Shown in pieces: positions 55,701 through 64,000 of a stretch of 64,000 bases of DNA. Source of the stretch: Planctomycetota bacterium (lineage in GTDB: Bacteria; Planctomycetota; Planctomycetia; Pirellulales; Pirellulaceae); contig VGZA01000015.1 in NCBI GenBank assembly GCA_016872775.1, positions 43,612-107,611 on the forward strand. The letters are read 5' to 3'. The first letter of the stretch is position 1, and the number at the start of each line of letters is the position of its first letter. Made by a program: the position numbers and the translations under genes. Below the pieces are notes generated by a model. It was not told where the DNA came from. It worked only from the letters and a program-made list of their open reading frames with translations, and searched no databases.

Positions 55701-58700
55701 TTCGAACAGCTCGAGTCTTCCTTCGCTGTCGTCCCAGAGAAAGGTGCCGCGATAAAGGGCTTTCTGCAGCAACGACGGACTGCTCGCGCTGTCGGAATCC
55801 TCGGCGGTGTGCAGGTAGCGATCGAATTCCGCAGACAAGTAGACGTAATCGCCCACCGGATTGCGATTCTCATCGACCGGTTCCAGCAGGCGGAACTCCG
55901 CGCTTCGGGGGACCTTTTCCTGGCCGATCGCTGACGACCGCGGAATTGACGGCGGCAGACTGGCAGAGAGGACGACCAACAGCAGTGTGGCCAGGGATGC
56001 CGCGCGTGGCGCCATTGCCATTCGCAGCGGCTGCCAGCGGATCATGAACAGAAACGCCAGAATACTGCCGATCATCACGGCGCTGCCTCGGAAAATCCAG
56101 GTGACAGGCGCAACCTGCAGGGCGGCCGCCGTGACCAGAATCAAGGCGAACGAAAGTCGTGGTGCCCTGCCCGCCATCCACCAGGTCGCCGCCCAGGCGC
56201 TGAACAGCAGCGAGAACGCCGTCGTCCGCTCGGCGGTAGCGTCGATGACCCAGCGGTGCGGTTGCCGCCGGGAATTCCAACGAATCGCCAGGTCACCGGC
56301 CTCGTCTGTCAGTTCGCAATCGACGGACTCCCCATCGGCCCAAGGGCTGCGCCACGCGGTGGTCAGATTTCGCCACGCCGCGGACGGCATGACGTCGGAA
56401 GGACGCGGTTCAACGCCCGGATGCATCGAGATCAGAAACAAATCAGGACCGCGAACCGCCAGGCGCAATTCGTGGCGCCGCAATTCCAGCACAATATCGG
56501 ATGCCGTTGCCACCTTACTGATGTCGGGAAACGGACTCTGTGGCGCGATCCCGTGCCGTGCCATGGCGCGCCAGTCAATCCGCAGCCTCCCCGAACGGCC
56601 CTCCACCCAGTTCTCCAGCGATTCGACGATATCGGACCATCGCCTGGACGGCGCCCTGCCACTCTTGCTCGCCACCCAGTCGTCCCACCAGTCGGCGACC
56701 TGCTCCGTCGGCAGCTCTGCCATCGAATCGTCGGGCCTTTGACTCGATTGACCGCTACGCCCCAAACCCAGTACGGCGATCCAGCGTTCCCACCATGACG
56801 TCTGATCCGAATCGATGCGAAGCAACCCTGGTGCGGTTTTCAATCGCCAGCCGCGGAACATCACCGGAACTCGAAACATCGGCTCATTAGCGGTCGCCAG
56901 CCATGCATTCGCCGAGGATTCGGCCTGCTGCTCGTATTCGATCGCGACAAAAATGAATCGACTGTCGGCCGCGATCGGTATATCCAGAACACCGGACTGT
57001 GCGGCGGACGGCACAACCGGGCGGCCCTGGATCGACATGCGCCGAAAACTCGTGCCGGGTGGAAGGCGCACTTCAAAGTTACCGGCGCCAAAGGACTCGA
57101 TACGGCAGCGAGCGGTATGGATCAATTGTCCGGTCGGTCCGACCCAAGTCGTCAGCGAGAGGTCCCAGAGCAGCGCATTGCGGTCCAGGTTCCAGGGCAC
57201 ATCGCGCACCAGGTCGAGGCGACCGCCATGCGCGGGGCGATAGCGGAAGGCGCCGAGCATATCGGAAGTTTGTGTGTCGGTCGCGCGCGAGGGAATCGCA
57301 TACAGTCCGGTCGATTCCAATCGAATGCGGGGATTGTTCGATTCGACATGAATCGTTCCTGTCTGCGAAGTAGCCTCGGGCAGCGACAGCAGCGCAATCG
57401 GCAAGCGATCGGCCAGTCCCAGCGATCGTTCGCCGACCAGCTCGAATTCAGCACCCAAAGGCGTCGAGAACGAGATCTCCCAGACCTCGCCGTCACCAAC
57501 CCCCGCGGTACGCTGCTCGGCCTGCGACAGCCGGCGCGCCGTCATGCCGCGGGCGGCGGTCCCCTCCGCGCTCCAGTTCAGCGGCTCGGTGCGCGTCAAT
57601 GAGGAATGCACAAGCAGCCGCGACACCTGGCTCGACTCCGGCCTGCATCGCACGCGATACGACTCGTGAACCTGTTCGGTATCGACCGCAACCGAGACGG
57701 AAATCTGCGCCGAGAATCCGGGCGTCCCGCCGCCGAGCTGCAATCGCAGGCGGCTGGCCGCCGAGTCATCGGCGAAGATAATCGCGGTCGGAGCAATTTC
57801 CAGCAGGGCACGCTCCGATTCGCCAATCTCGTCCGGCTCGTAACGATGGACTGCAAGGTCGCCCGTTAGTTCCGGCACAACCGACGAGTCGGTGTGGACG
57901 GCGATCAGTCGCCGCGATTCGCTGACTTCGCGCGGACGCAGCAGTCGCAAGTCGTCGATTGCCAGCGAGGTGCCCTCCGCGGGGCGATTGCGGTGAGCAC
58001 GAACCAGGACTTTGACCGGATGGTCGGGCCGAATCGCCTCGCGGAACGCTACCCGCAATTGCCGCAATTGCGGATCGCTGGTATTGGTCAGTTCATAGTC
58101 GTCGAAAAGTTCGGCCGGAACGGTCTCCACTCCGTCGACCAGCCAGCCCTCGCGCAAGTCCGCCAGCAGCGCGAATCGTCTGCCGCGCTTCGCGGAAAGC
58201 TCGACGATCCCCTGAGCGGTGATCGCCGTGGATGTAATATGTAACGTCGTGCCCACGGAGGCGACCATCCGCGGTTCTATTTCCGATAGCCGCACTATCA
58301 GCCGGGCGTCGGGACTCTCCAGCCGCATCCGTATCGGCTCCCCGCCGCGCTTCTCGTCATCCGGTATCGCGACCTGGTGCGCGCGCTCCAGATCCATTTG
58401 TTGCAACGATAACGGAGGTGCGATCTGAATTTGAGTCGTACCGGACTGCCAGAGAAGCCTGGCCGGTTTGCAGCCGGGAAGCTCCCATTCCTGGTCCAGC
58501 GTCAGCGGCGTGATCGCGCGAAGTTGCAAAAATCGGTTTGTTGCCGACAACGGCGTTTTGAATTCGACGCGCAACCGGCGAGTCAAATTGTTTGACTCTT
58601 CGCTTTCGGCATCGCGGAACTCCTCGTCGATTTCCCATGAAAGCGGCTCGTCATCGAGCGTCAACGACATTACATGCAAAGCCCGGCCGAGCGCGAGATC

Positions 58701-59525
58701 TATTCGCGAGAGCGGCTCGTCGCCAACCATCAGCCGCAGATCCCATCGCAACTCCGCGCCGGACTCACGGATGTCGTAATACGCGTCGGTGCGGCAATAG
58801 GTCGGCGGTCGCGTGGCGCCCGGGGCATGTGCGGCCAGCAACATCAGCCTGCCCGCCTCGTTCCCCTGGAATTCCCAGCTCCAGCGGCGCGTCGTCGCCA
58901 GGTCCTCTTCAGGAAAGACTTCGATCACCCCTGATTCGACAACCGGCCGCAAATCGGCCGGCAATTCCAGCTCGACGCGGTTCTCCATTGCGTTCGGCGG
59001 TCGGAACTGGAACTCCAGCGAACCGTCGCGGTCGGTGCGGGAACCGCGCAGCGACCAGGCAAAGGCGAGATCCGCCGCCTGTTCAACGCGAAGCACCAGT
59101 TCCCCCGAAGCGCGCAAACCGAGCGCCGCGGGAACTGGCGGGGACTGCAGCCACCGCGCTTCGGTGACCGGCAGGTTGATGTCGCCCAGGACCAGGTCGA
59201 CCGAGGACAGCGTTTCCTCCTTGCTTACCGTCCAGGTACCGCTGCCATCGACCAGTTGATCGCCTTGCAATCGGGCGCGGTAGCTGGCGCGGTCAATCCG
59301 AACGGCTCGCGGTGAACTTACTTGGGCCTGGACCTGCAACTGATGCAGCCGGCGTTGGAATTCGTCCCGCGACATCAACCGAAATCCACGTCCCAGGTCC
59401 TGGAGCAGTTCCTCGGGAACCAGGACGCGCCGATAATGCGGCGTTGCCGACTCCTGGGCCAGCGCGACCAGTGGCCCGACCCCAGCCGTGATTGCCACCA
59501 GAATCGCAACCAACAGCCGACTCAT
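52701..59525 (-). CDS. Giant exported protein, 2274 residues, unknown function
   Basis: The ATG at 59525 overlaps the stop of the 1130-residue gene by four bases (ATGA). A signal peptide (LLVAILVAITAGVGPLVALA) is followed by VLVPEELLQDL and MSRDEFQRRL, then about 1080 mostly beta-rich residues. At about 1108-1188 there is a cluster of membrane helices, ending in LATLLLVVLSASLPPS. It reads like a second signal region, because a new module starts right after it (LEPVDENRNPVGDYVYLSAE). The second beta-rich half runs to about 2190 and ends in two hydrophobic segments (LVSLACLSLGTLFF and FVLAAIGIGTLLIGSNPW). It appears to be two tandem copies of the neighbour's architecture. No catalytic motif is recognised. 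It is probably an envelope protein; the function is unknown. Confidence 0.85.
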   Translation of the reverse strand: MSRLLVAILVAITAGVGPLVALAQESATPHYRRVLVPEELLQDLGRGFRLMSRDEFQRRLHQLQVQAQVSSPRAVRIDRASYRARLQGDQLVDGSGTWTVSKEETLSSVDLVLGDINLPVTEARWLQSPPVPAALGLRASGELVLRVEQAADLAFAWSLRGSRTDRDGSLEFQFRPPNAMENRVELELPADLRPVVESGVIEVFPEEDLATTRRWSWEFQGNEAGRLMLLAAHAPGATRPPTYCRTDAYYDIRESGAELRWDLRLMVGDEPLSRIDLALGRALHVMSLTLDDEPLSWEIDEEFRDAESEESNNLTRRLRVEFKTPLSATNRFLQLRAITPLTLDQEWELPGCKPARLLWQSGTTQIQIAPPLSLQQMDLERAHQVAIPDDEKRGGEPIRMRLESPDARLIVRLSEIEPRMVASVGTTLHITSTAITAQGIVELSAKRGRRFALLADLREGWLVDGVETVPAELFDDYELTNTSDPQLRQLRVAFREAIRPDHPVKVLVRAHRNRPAEGTSLAIDDLRLLRPREVSESRRLIAVHTDSSVVPELTGDLAVHRYEPDEIGESERALLEIAPTAIIFADDSAASRLRLQLGGGTPGFSAQISVSVAVDTEQVHESYRVRCRPESSQVSRLLVHSSLTRTEPLNWSAEGTAARGMTARRLSQAEQRTAGVGDGEVWEISFSTPLGAEFELVGERSLGLADRLPIALLSLPEATSQTGTIHVESNNPRIRLESTGLYAIPSRATDTQTSDMLGAFRYRPAHGGRLDLVRDVPWNLDRNALLWDLSLTTWVGPTGQLIHTARCRIESFGAGNFEVRLPPGTSFRRMSIQGRPVVPSAAQSGVLDIPIAADSRFIFVAIEYEQQAESSANAWLATANEPMFRVPVMFRGWRLKTAPGLLRIDSDQTSWWERWIAVLGLGRSGQSSQRPDDSMAELPTEQVADWWDDWVASKSGRAPSRRWSDIVESLENWVEGRSGRLRIDWRAMARHGIAPQSPFPDISKVATASDIVLELRRHELRLAVRGPDLFLISMHPGVEPRPSDVMPSAAWRNLTTAWRSPWADGESVDCELTDEAGDLAIRWNSRRQPHRWVIDATAERTTAFSLLFSAWAATWWMAGRAPRLSFALILVTAAALQVAPVTWIFRGSAVMIGSILAFLFMIRWQPLRMAMAPRAASLATLLLVVLSASLPPSIPRSSAIGQEKVPRSAEFRLLEPVDENRNPVGDYVYLSAEFDRYLHTAEDSDSASSPSLLQKALYRGTFLWDDSEGRLELFELTAIYNFDVQTPNEIVRIPLASPRLHLLPGKSTLDGSVVDLEWDAEGQFLLLPVESPGHHQLQLRTRPAVRVAQEQLRVELMIPRTLASRIELTLPRDRGAVQLPTALGAIEFKNGQLAAELGPTGNLVVQWPQNPREPLAEIAVEELQAITVGSQSTKLDLRLRLTSGKSDQLRSVGLRTDPRLRLLPFQPNPFLQSIKTAVDDPHLLQLELRFTAGSSTVDLPFEIAGSSSVGSLYFPTIEIPGAKVVRRLAGVACEPPLVQLPGPKSPVADTVRGFELAWGDTVPQIHHAYRLPLSGDSRRVETRLPPRVITANERMELGVAIDTIRVEWSSAISADMPEIFQVVVAAPEALQIANVSIVDQGETLNVPWSRGKDGTIYVRPNRPLTENILVEIQGQFPRMASTEWEIPPLRTLDANRASQWLNIYRQSDVMVDLVAVEGYEPQPDIALGEFRDGWGRLCFQSESKQDADGNRHPIRLRVSPNRPYAASRSITTMERRSGKWHALFDYRLQVRDGVMDALRLEFAEEWNGPFVLQPALAYEIATIPGQSRRQLIIRPPRAIAGEFHLRIDSPITITDDEPDGVPEVLPLDVDKLERFVVVPTVRRQQELRWDIRGLQSASLPEDAPADIRERLSIATYQVVSPRFQATIEEIQRTLGESRVNLARFHTHFRADGTAFVAAALEIDPAGMERCRVELPDGAKLVFAAVDGRAPRFRASGLGQWEIEFASAQLAQSLQLLYELQLPSDPSLAAEWQPPPPKLAGIPIERVIETVSGTAAVAESDGASIPLSRLHAMNQLLEQADEVASEHTITELSDWLSPWAHRFLSLDVDGQLSPSVQRVVAEQRDAVSERIRDYESRHKLPTSLESREYVPSDMVDICRMVVAAIDGPPNPHSVGVRWTADRASESTWTLDLPRGLVSLACLSLGTLFFAQRRIRSVHAPRLAAWPFVLAAIGIGTLLIGSNPWSGATLVALAFFWSIGQPEANAAIAAAKNDRS

Positions 59526-62500
59526 CGCTTCGGCTCCACGACCGCCGGCATCTGCAGCGAAATCGGCGACGTCGTGCCGGACGTTATTCCGCTTTCCCGA
59601 CGGCGGAAACGGCTCTGGGAATCGGTCGAGGTCGCACCATGCACGACAACCCGCCGGGCCTGACGACGCAGGACGAGACCGCGCAAGCCGGCTCCAATCA
59701 TCGCCAGGATCAGTCCAACCGCCGCCGCTTGAAGGACCAGAGTCGCCATGTCAGGCCAGATCCCCACGACGAAGAAGCCGAGAATCGCTAACGCCACCGG
59801 GATACTCGGATAGCGTGACGGTGGAAGATGCGTGGCGAACATTCCCAACGCAAAAACCACTCCCCCGAACAGCAACACCAATGTCGCCAGGCTGCCGAAC
59901 TGGATCTGCGTCTGCACTTCCGAACCGAGCGTGCTGAAAAGATACTGGTTGGTATTTGAACGACTCGCTTCCAATGTCGGCGCTTGCAGCCAGCGTTCCA
60001 GCTCCGTGGGGCTAATACTCGCCTGCCGGTCCCAGAAAAAATTCCGCCAGCGCCACGTCGCGTGCGTGGAAAACGATGGCGGTCCGTCCAGCAGCAGCTC
60101 GCGGGCGGAACTGACCACATGCCAGTACGTCTGCTGTGGTGCGACCGCACTGCTGATCCGCGGAAACGTGACCGAAGTCCTTCCGAACCAGTTCGATTGC
60201 CGGGGAATTGTATAGAACATCTCCAACAGACAGTCGTTGCGTGGTACTTCCGGCGGCAGTTCGATTCGCAGCAGGCCACCCTCCATGATCGTCGGCCGGA
60301 TCGTCATGCCATTGAGCGTAATCAACAATTCGTCCATCACCGTTGACGGCGGCATGCGCAGCGATAGAAAGTCGGCGGAGCAGGTCAGACGGGCAACATA
60401 CCGCTCGGATCGCAGCTGACTTCCGAACCACGATTGAACCCACAATCGATGGAGGAGCACCATCCCGTTCGATTTCGTTTCTCTTCGGCGACTCAACAGC
60501 AAAATCCGTGGTGAATTCGTGGAACTCGTCAACGACATCTCGGTGGCCGGCAGCGCTCCACTCGCGCCGCTCCGAACCGTCCACTCATCGTCGGCCAACT
60601 CGAATTCCCATCCGGGAACGGCGGTGATCGAAAGCGAAGCCGGTCCCAGCTTGAAGTCACTTGTCGGCAGGGCGCGAACCAGTGGCACAGTTTCGCTGAT
60701 CGCCGAAGCCTCGCCCACCGCCGAGCGGCCGATGGCGTAGCGGACGACGAGTTCGAATGCCCCCATCCTCGGAATCGGCAGCTTGTACGTCACAAGATTG
60801 ATCCCCGATTCGGCCGCGAATGTTGCTGCCACGGGGGGCGATGAACTGGACGCCGAGCCAGAGGGTAAGGAGCCAGGTGCCGAGTCGCCGGTCAGGGTAA
60901 TCGGATCGCTGCCGCTTGCTTCCAACATAACCTGAGGATCACCGAGTTCGCGTGCCTGATCGGGAATTTGCAAGGTAACTTGCGCAAGCGGTTCGTAGGC
61001 GACTCGGAACGCGCTCCGCTGTTCGACGGAAATGCGATGATTCTCGACGCGCAGCAAGTCGCGGCTGGTGACTTCCACGGTCCGCCGGCGGATCTGGAAA
61101 TCGGCAACAAAACGTGTTTCCCGAGCGTCGATCCGTTCGCGGTAGAAGAGCGCCTGCTGCTGGCGCGGCCCCAGGTTCGCGGGTCGCGGTACGGAGTCGG
61201 GAATCAACCCGGATAACTCGCGTACCCGCGGATTCAACTCGATATTGTCCAGAGGCGCAACAACCAGGCTGGCGGTCGTGCCCGCGGCCGCCAATGCTCG
61301 CGGCAAAGTGACGTCCACCGTCGATCCACCTTCCGGGATTTCCCGATGAGCGATCACGCGAAGCTCAAATCGACCAGGGTTGGCCGCGTTACGCACCAGC
61401 GGAACCGTCAATAACGACGATTCATTCTTGAGAATCCTGTCCACCGCCACAATCGATTCGGGCGCGACGTTGTCGACCGTCCAGCCCGACATGTCGATCT
61501 CCACCTGGCTCACTTGCCGGCCCACGACCTGATAAGCAAATGTCGACTCCAGCACGACCTGCTCGGGCGAAATCGTCAGCATATGGCTCGGTTCAACCCG
61601 GATCGGATTAATCTTGCGAATTCGCAGGCGAGCGGAAAAAGGTTGGCGGGAAAATTCGCATCGCTCGGAGGTTCGCGATCCCACTTCCGACGGCAGGCTG
61701 TCAACGCGGCGAATGTTGGCCTCGTCGGCAAGCTCGACCTTCCAGCCGTCCTCGACGGTGATCTCGACCGTGCCAACTTGCCGCACCGCTCCGTCGATTT
61801 CAAAGCCGTTGATCGCAATCGCTTCCAGCGACTCGTGGGGGACGATTTCGCCCCGCAATCGAAACTCCCAGGGGCTTGCCGCGCGGCCATCCGGTCGGAT
61901 TTCCAGCACCGAGCCGGTCGCCTGGTCTTCCACGTTGATCATCGTGTACCCGGATTCGTCACCCGACTCGAGTCGCATTCCGGCCGGTAACCGGATCCGG
62001 AATGGTCCCAGCGTGCCGCGACTGCTCGAAAGACGAATGCGCGCGTCGACTCGAACCTGTCGCGGATCGAAGACATGGAATTGAATGTTGGAGGCCGATT
62101 CCAACACCGGATCCGGCACCGTTCCCTCTTCCGCTTGACGCCAATTCAATTGGAATTCGCCGCCGATGCCGACGACCGTCAATTCGGTCGAGTCGGGTGT
62201 AGGATGCTCCAACGGCAGCAGCCCCGATCCTTCGCTGACTCGGGCCATGACCTGGCGAAAAGGAAACGTGATCCGCAATTCCGAAGTGGTCGCGCGAGGC
62301 GCCGTGAAGTGCAGTCGCCGTTCACCCGCCAGTTCGCGTATCGGCAGTTCCATTTCCCACCGCAAACTGCGCGCGCGATTCTCTCCCCCTTCAACCCACC
62401 AGAGGTAACCTTCGGTCGGTTCGTAGTGCAGAAAATGTTTGCCGGAGCCGTCCCAACTGGGCAGTGCGCGCACAATCGCGTCGGCGAATCGCAATGGAAT

Positions 62501-62914
62501 GCGTACCCATTCACTCTTTTTCAACAGGATGTCGGCGACGATTGCGAGTCGAACGCGGGACCCATCCACGGTTCCGGTGACCTCCAGGCGCTGGATGCTG
62601 TAGGCCGGCGGCGCTGCGGCCGCCGAGCCGCCGCGGTCACGGTCATAGAGCCGTTGGAATTCCTCAAGTCCCATATCCAGAACCGGCACCAGGGCTCCAT
62701 TGCGGTCCAGCAGATAGAACAGGTCGGGTTTCGCCTCCCGAATCTCCGCTCCCGCCGGCAAGTTGGCTCGCGCAGTCCCTGCGGGCCGACCTTGGGGCGG
62801 CTTCTTGGGAGGATCGATCGGATCCTGAGCGCGCACGCCGCGTGCTAGCAGCAGCAACAACAGGACTGCCGCGGATGCCTTTTTCGGGTTCCGCCAACGT
62901 TGATCGAGCCCCAA
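59522..62914 (-). CDS. Large exported protein, 1130 residues, companion of the giant gene
   Basis: The TTG at 62914 has GAGG eight bases upstream and precedes a signal peptide (ASAAVLLLLLLARGVRAQ); no ATG occurs in the signal. A short Pro/Lys linker leads to LFYLLDRNGALVPVLDMGLE, then EFQRLYDRDR and VRIPLRFADAIV. About 900 residues of beta-rich sequence follow, with no recognised domain. Two to three membrane segments end it (about 995-1090: LATLVLLFGGVVFALGMFA, SIPVALAILGFFVVGIW, LVLQAAAVGLILAMIGAGL), with a polar tail. Its opening blocks resemble those of both halves of the 2274-residue neighbour. The start codon of that gene lies within the ATGA of this stop, so translation is coupled. The function is unknown. 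Confidence 0.85.
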   Translation of the reverse strand: MGLDQRWRNPKKASAAVLLLLLLARGVRAQDPIDPPKKPPQGRPAGTARANLPAGAEIREAKPDLFYLLDRNGALVPVLDMGLEEFQRLYDRDRGGSAAAAPPAYSIQRLEVTGTVDGSRVRLAIVADILLKKSEWVRIPLRFADAIVRALPSWDGSGKHFLHYEPTEGYLWWVEGGENRARSLRWEMELPIRELAGERRLHFTAPRATTSELRITFPFRQVMARVSEGSGLLPLEHPTPDSTELTVVGIGGEFQLNWRQAEEGTVPDPVLESASNIQFHVFDPRQVRVDARIRLSSSRGTLGPFRIRLPAGMRLESGDESGYTMINVEDQATGSVLEIRPDGRAASPWEFRLRGEIVPHESLEAIAINGFEIDGAVRQVGTVEITVEDGWKVELADEANIRRVDSLPSEVGSRTSERCEFSRQPFSARLRIRKINPIRVEPSHMLTISPEQVVLESTFAYQVVGRQVSQVEIDMSGWTVDNVAPESIVAVDRILKNESSLLTVPLVRNAANPGRFELRVIAHREIPEGGSTVDVTLPRALAAAGTTASLVVAPLDNIELNPRVRELSGLIPDSVPRPANLGPRQQQALFYRERIDARETRFVADFQIRRRTVEVTSRDLLRVENHRISVEQRSAFRVAYEPLAQVTLQIPDQARELGDPQVMLEASGSDPITLTGDSAPGSLPSGSASSSSPPVAATFAAESGINLVTYKLPIPRMGAFELVVRYAIGRSAVGEASAISETVPLVRALPTSDFKLGPASLSITAVPGWEFELADDEWTVRSGASGALPATEMSLTSSTNSPRILLLSRRRETKSNGMVLLHRLWVQSWFGSQLRSERYVARLTCSADFLSLRMPPSTVMDELLITLNGMTIRPTIMEGGLLRIELPPEVPRNDCLLEMFYTIPRQSNWFGRTSVTFPRISSAVAPQQTYWHVVSSARELLLDGPPSFSTHATWRWRNFFWDRQASISPTELERWLQAPTLEASRSNTNQYLFSTLGSEVQTQIQFGSLATLVLLFGGVVFALGMFATHLPPSRYPSIPVALAILGFFVVGIWPDMATLVLQAAAVGLILAMIGAGLRGLVLRRQARRVVVHGATSTDSQSRFRRRESGITSGTTSPISLQMPAVVEPKR

Positions 62915-62952
62915 TGAACCGGCCTCAAAATCGAGTGATGCGGCCTGTCAAA

Positions 62953-63063
62953 TCACCAGCCAGCGCCAAGGATAAGTTCGTACGCGCTGTCGTCGCCTTC
63001 GTTGTACAGTGCGTGGGCAATCGGTTCGGGAGGAGAACCTCGGCGACCAACGCGACATTCCAT
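62953..63063 (-). CDS. Possible 36-residue peptide upstream of the giant gene pair
   Basis: In the 189-base gap between the inositol monophosphatase gene and the 1130-residue gene, an ATG at 63063 begins 36 codons whose translation has protein-like composition (PPEPIAHALYNEGDDSAYEL). It is on the strand of the flanking genes. There is no clear Shine-Dalgarno, and GC at third positions is not distinctive. It may be a chance frame. Confidence 0.2.
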   Translation of the reverse strand: MECRVGRRGSPPEPIAHALYNEGDDSAYELILGAGW

Positions 63064-63103
63064 GCTTGTACGCTGTTTTATCTTACCCAGCCCGCGTCGA
63101 TTC

Positions 63104-63955
63104 TCAAAGCTTTGCTTCCGCGTCGCCGTCCGATTGAGGACGACGGACGCTCCTGGAATCGAAACGAGCATCGACCCGCTGAATTACCGACATAAGTTCT
63201 TGGTGCGTGGACGTTTGTGAGGCGGCGATCAGCTCGGGCTGGTCAAGGTCCAACGGTTCACCTCGTAAATTCGTGATAATCCCTCCCGCTTCTTCAAGAA
63301 TCAGAGCCCCGGCGGCGACGTCCCACGACTTCACGCTTGTCGTCCAATAGGCATCGAGTCGGCCCATGGCGACATAACAAAGGTTGAGGGCGGCGGAGCC
63401 CAACCGTCGTACCGATTGACTTTCTTCCAGAACCTCAATGAATCGTTCGATTTCCAAGGAGCCTCGGCGAACGACCGGCGAAAAACTGGCCGCCACCAGA
63501 GCGCTGGAAAGCGTTCCGCAGCTGCTTGGCCGAATCCGAGTCCCATTTCGACGCGCGCCGTGCCCCGCCGAGGCGATAAAGCACTCCCGCGCCCACGGGT
63601 CATAGACCACGCCGACGACCCGCCGGTGCTTCTGCCGCAAAGCAATCGATACGGCAAAGCCCGGCAGTTGGTGAACGTAATTCGCCGTGCCGTCCAGCGG
63701 ATCGACGACCCATTCCCAGCCATTTTCACCAGGTATCGAATCCCCTTCCTCGCCTTGGAAACCGTGCTCAGGAAAGGACTTGAGCAAAATGGATCGAATA
63801 ACCGATTGTGCTTCGAGATCCGCCTCGGTCACCAGGTCTTTCGGTCCCTTCTCCCGAACCGATTTGCGTTCCAACCAGTGCAAAAGCACGTCCCCAGCAC
63901 ACCGCGCCGCGTCTTCCGCCACCCTGACAAACTCGGCCGTGCATTCCTCCATCAT
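63104..63955 (-). CDS. Inositol monophosphatase family protein
   Basis: A 283-residue Mg2+-dependent phosphatase of the IMPase/SuhB/CysQ group. DLVTEADLEAQSVI is the lithium-sensitive motif region, FQGEEGD holds the metal-binding Glu pair, DPLDGTANYVH is the catalytic DPxDGT motif, and SWDVAAGALILEEAGG is the C-terminal signature. It should hydrolyse inositol monophosphate or a similar sugar phosphate such as PAP. GGGGAG lies just upstream of two adjacent ATGs (63955 and 63952); the second has the better spacing. A copy of the dispersed repeat lies 12-33 bases upstream of the start. It is first of a same-strand run that includes the two giant genes. Confidence 0.93.
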   Translation of the reverse strand: MMEECTAEFVRVAEDAARCAGDVLLHWLERKSVREKGPKDLVTEADLEAQSVIRSILLKSFPEHGFQGEEGDSIPGENGWEWVVDPLDGTANYVHQLPGFAVSIALRQKHRRVVGVVYDPWARECFIASAGHGARRNGTRIRPSSCGTLSSALVAASFSPVVRRGSLEIERFIEVLEESQSVRRLGSAALNLCYVAMGRLDAYWTTSVKSWDVAAGALILEEAGGIITNLRGEPLDLDQPELIAASQTSTHQELMSVIQRVDARFDSRSVRRPQSDGDAEAKL

Positions 63956-63966
63956 CCGCTCCCCCC

Positions 63967-63988
63967 GTAGCTCGAAACTTGTTTCGAG
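63967..63988. repeat. Full copy of the GTAGCTCGAAACTTGTTTCGAG-type repeat
   Basis: CTCGAAAC (63971-63978) and GTTTCGAG (63981-63988) are exactly complementary around two bases, preceded by GTAG. It is the same element as at 7191-7210 and 7281-7302 and lies 12 bases upstream of the inositol monophosphatase start, unlike the others, which lie downstream of genes. Confidence 0.85.
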
Positions 63989-64000
63989 TTGCCCCGTAAT

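Noticed and set aside
1..64000. CRISPR arrays, tRNA or rRNA genes, prophage, insertion sequences
   Set aside because: No regularly spaced direct repeats, no cloverleaf-like segments and no intact transposase were seen by eye; a tool run could still find a divergent tRNA.

Overview
The window looks like chromosomal DNA of a planctomycete (Planctomycetota, probably class Planctomycetia). This rests on family content, not a database search. There are three DUF1501 proteins, two of them paired with DUF1549/DUF1553 (PSCyt/PSD) proteins, two Tat-exported Gfo/Idh/MocA oxidoreductases, a zinc-ribbon serine protease, a DUF900 lipoprotein hydrolase, a SUMF1-domain protein and very large exported proteins of unknown function. 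The DNA is GC-rich, intergenic gaps are short, and no tRNA, rRNA, CRISPR array, prophage or intact insertion sequence was seen.

Layout. 1-8.4 kb: the 3' part of a trypsin-like protease gene, a DUF900 lipoprotein hydrolase, a nuclease-fold protein with a small Cys-pair protein, a 7Fe-8S ferredoxin, an ECF-like sigma factor, a response regulator and a VOC protein. 8.4-16.5 kb: a 1150-residue TPR membrane protein, an NfeD-like protein with two ClpP-like domains that both lack the expected serine, a small lipoprotein, and a two-gene unit of a nucleotidyltransferase-like protein and a HAD-fold protein with eroded catalytic motifs. 16.7-21.9 kb: oxidoreductase, Kup potassium transporter and an ALDH7-type aldehyde dehydrogenase on one strand. 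22-32.3 kb: a polytopic membrane protein, a DUF1549/1553-DUF1501 pair, an unrecognised HTH protein, a second oxidoreductase, a conserved-looking hypothetical, and a three-gene unit of zinc-finger protein, leucine-rich-repeat lipoprotein and SUMF1 protein. 32.6-40 kb: a lone DUF1501 protein, a polysaccharide deacetylase, a serine beta-lactamase-fold hydrolase, a beta-propeller protein, and a LamG domain split by a kelch-like propeller. 40-48.2 kb: a DinB-like gene with two compensating frameshifts, a second DUF1549/1553-DUF1501 pair with two cytochrome-type CxxCH motifs, a truncated Rpn remnant, a glycosyltransferase-TPR fusion and a SufU-like scaffold. 48.2-52.6 kb: a sialidase-like protein, a dehydrogenase overlapping a PLP decarboxylase-like gene, and a RimI-like acetyltransferase. 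52.7-64 kb: two overlapping genes for giant exported proteins (2274 and 1130 residues) behind an inositol monophosphatase.

How it fits together. Many products are predicted to be exported, either by Sec/lipoprotein signals or by twin-arginine signals, so the window is rich in envelope and extracellular functions such as carbohydrate processing, proteolysis and surface proteins. The best candidate for an undescribed system is the 10.2 kb giant gene pair. The 2274-residue protein looks like two fused copies of the 1130-residue architecture. Short palindromic repeats recur, mostly between convergent genes, where they may act as shared terminators. Starts were chosen where a Shine-Dalgarno sequence or a signal peptide decided between alternatives.
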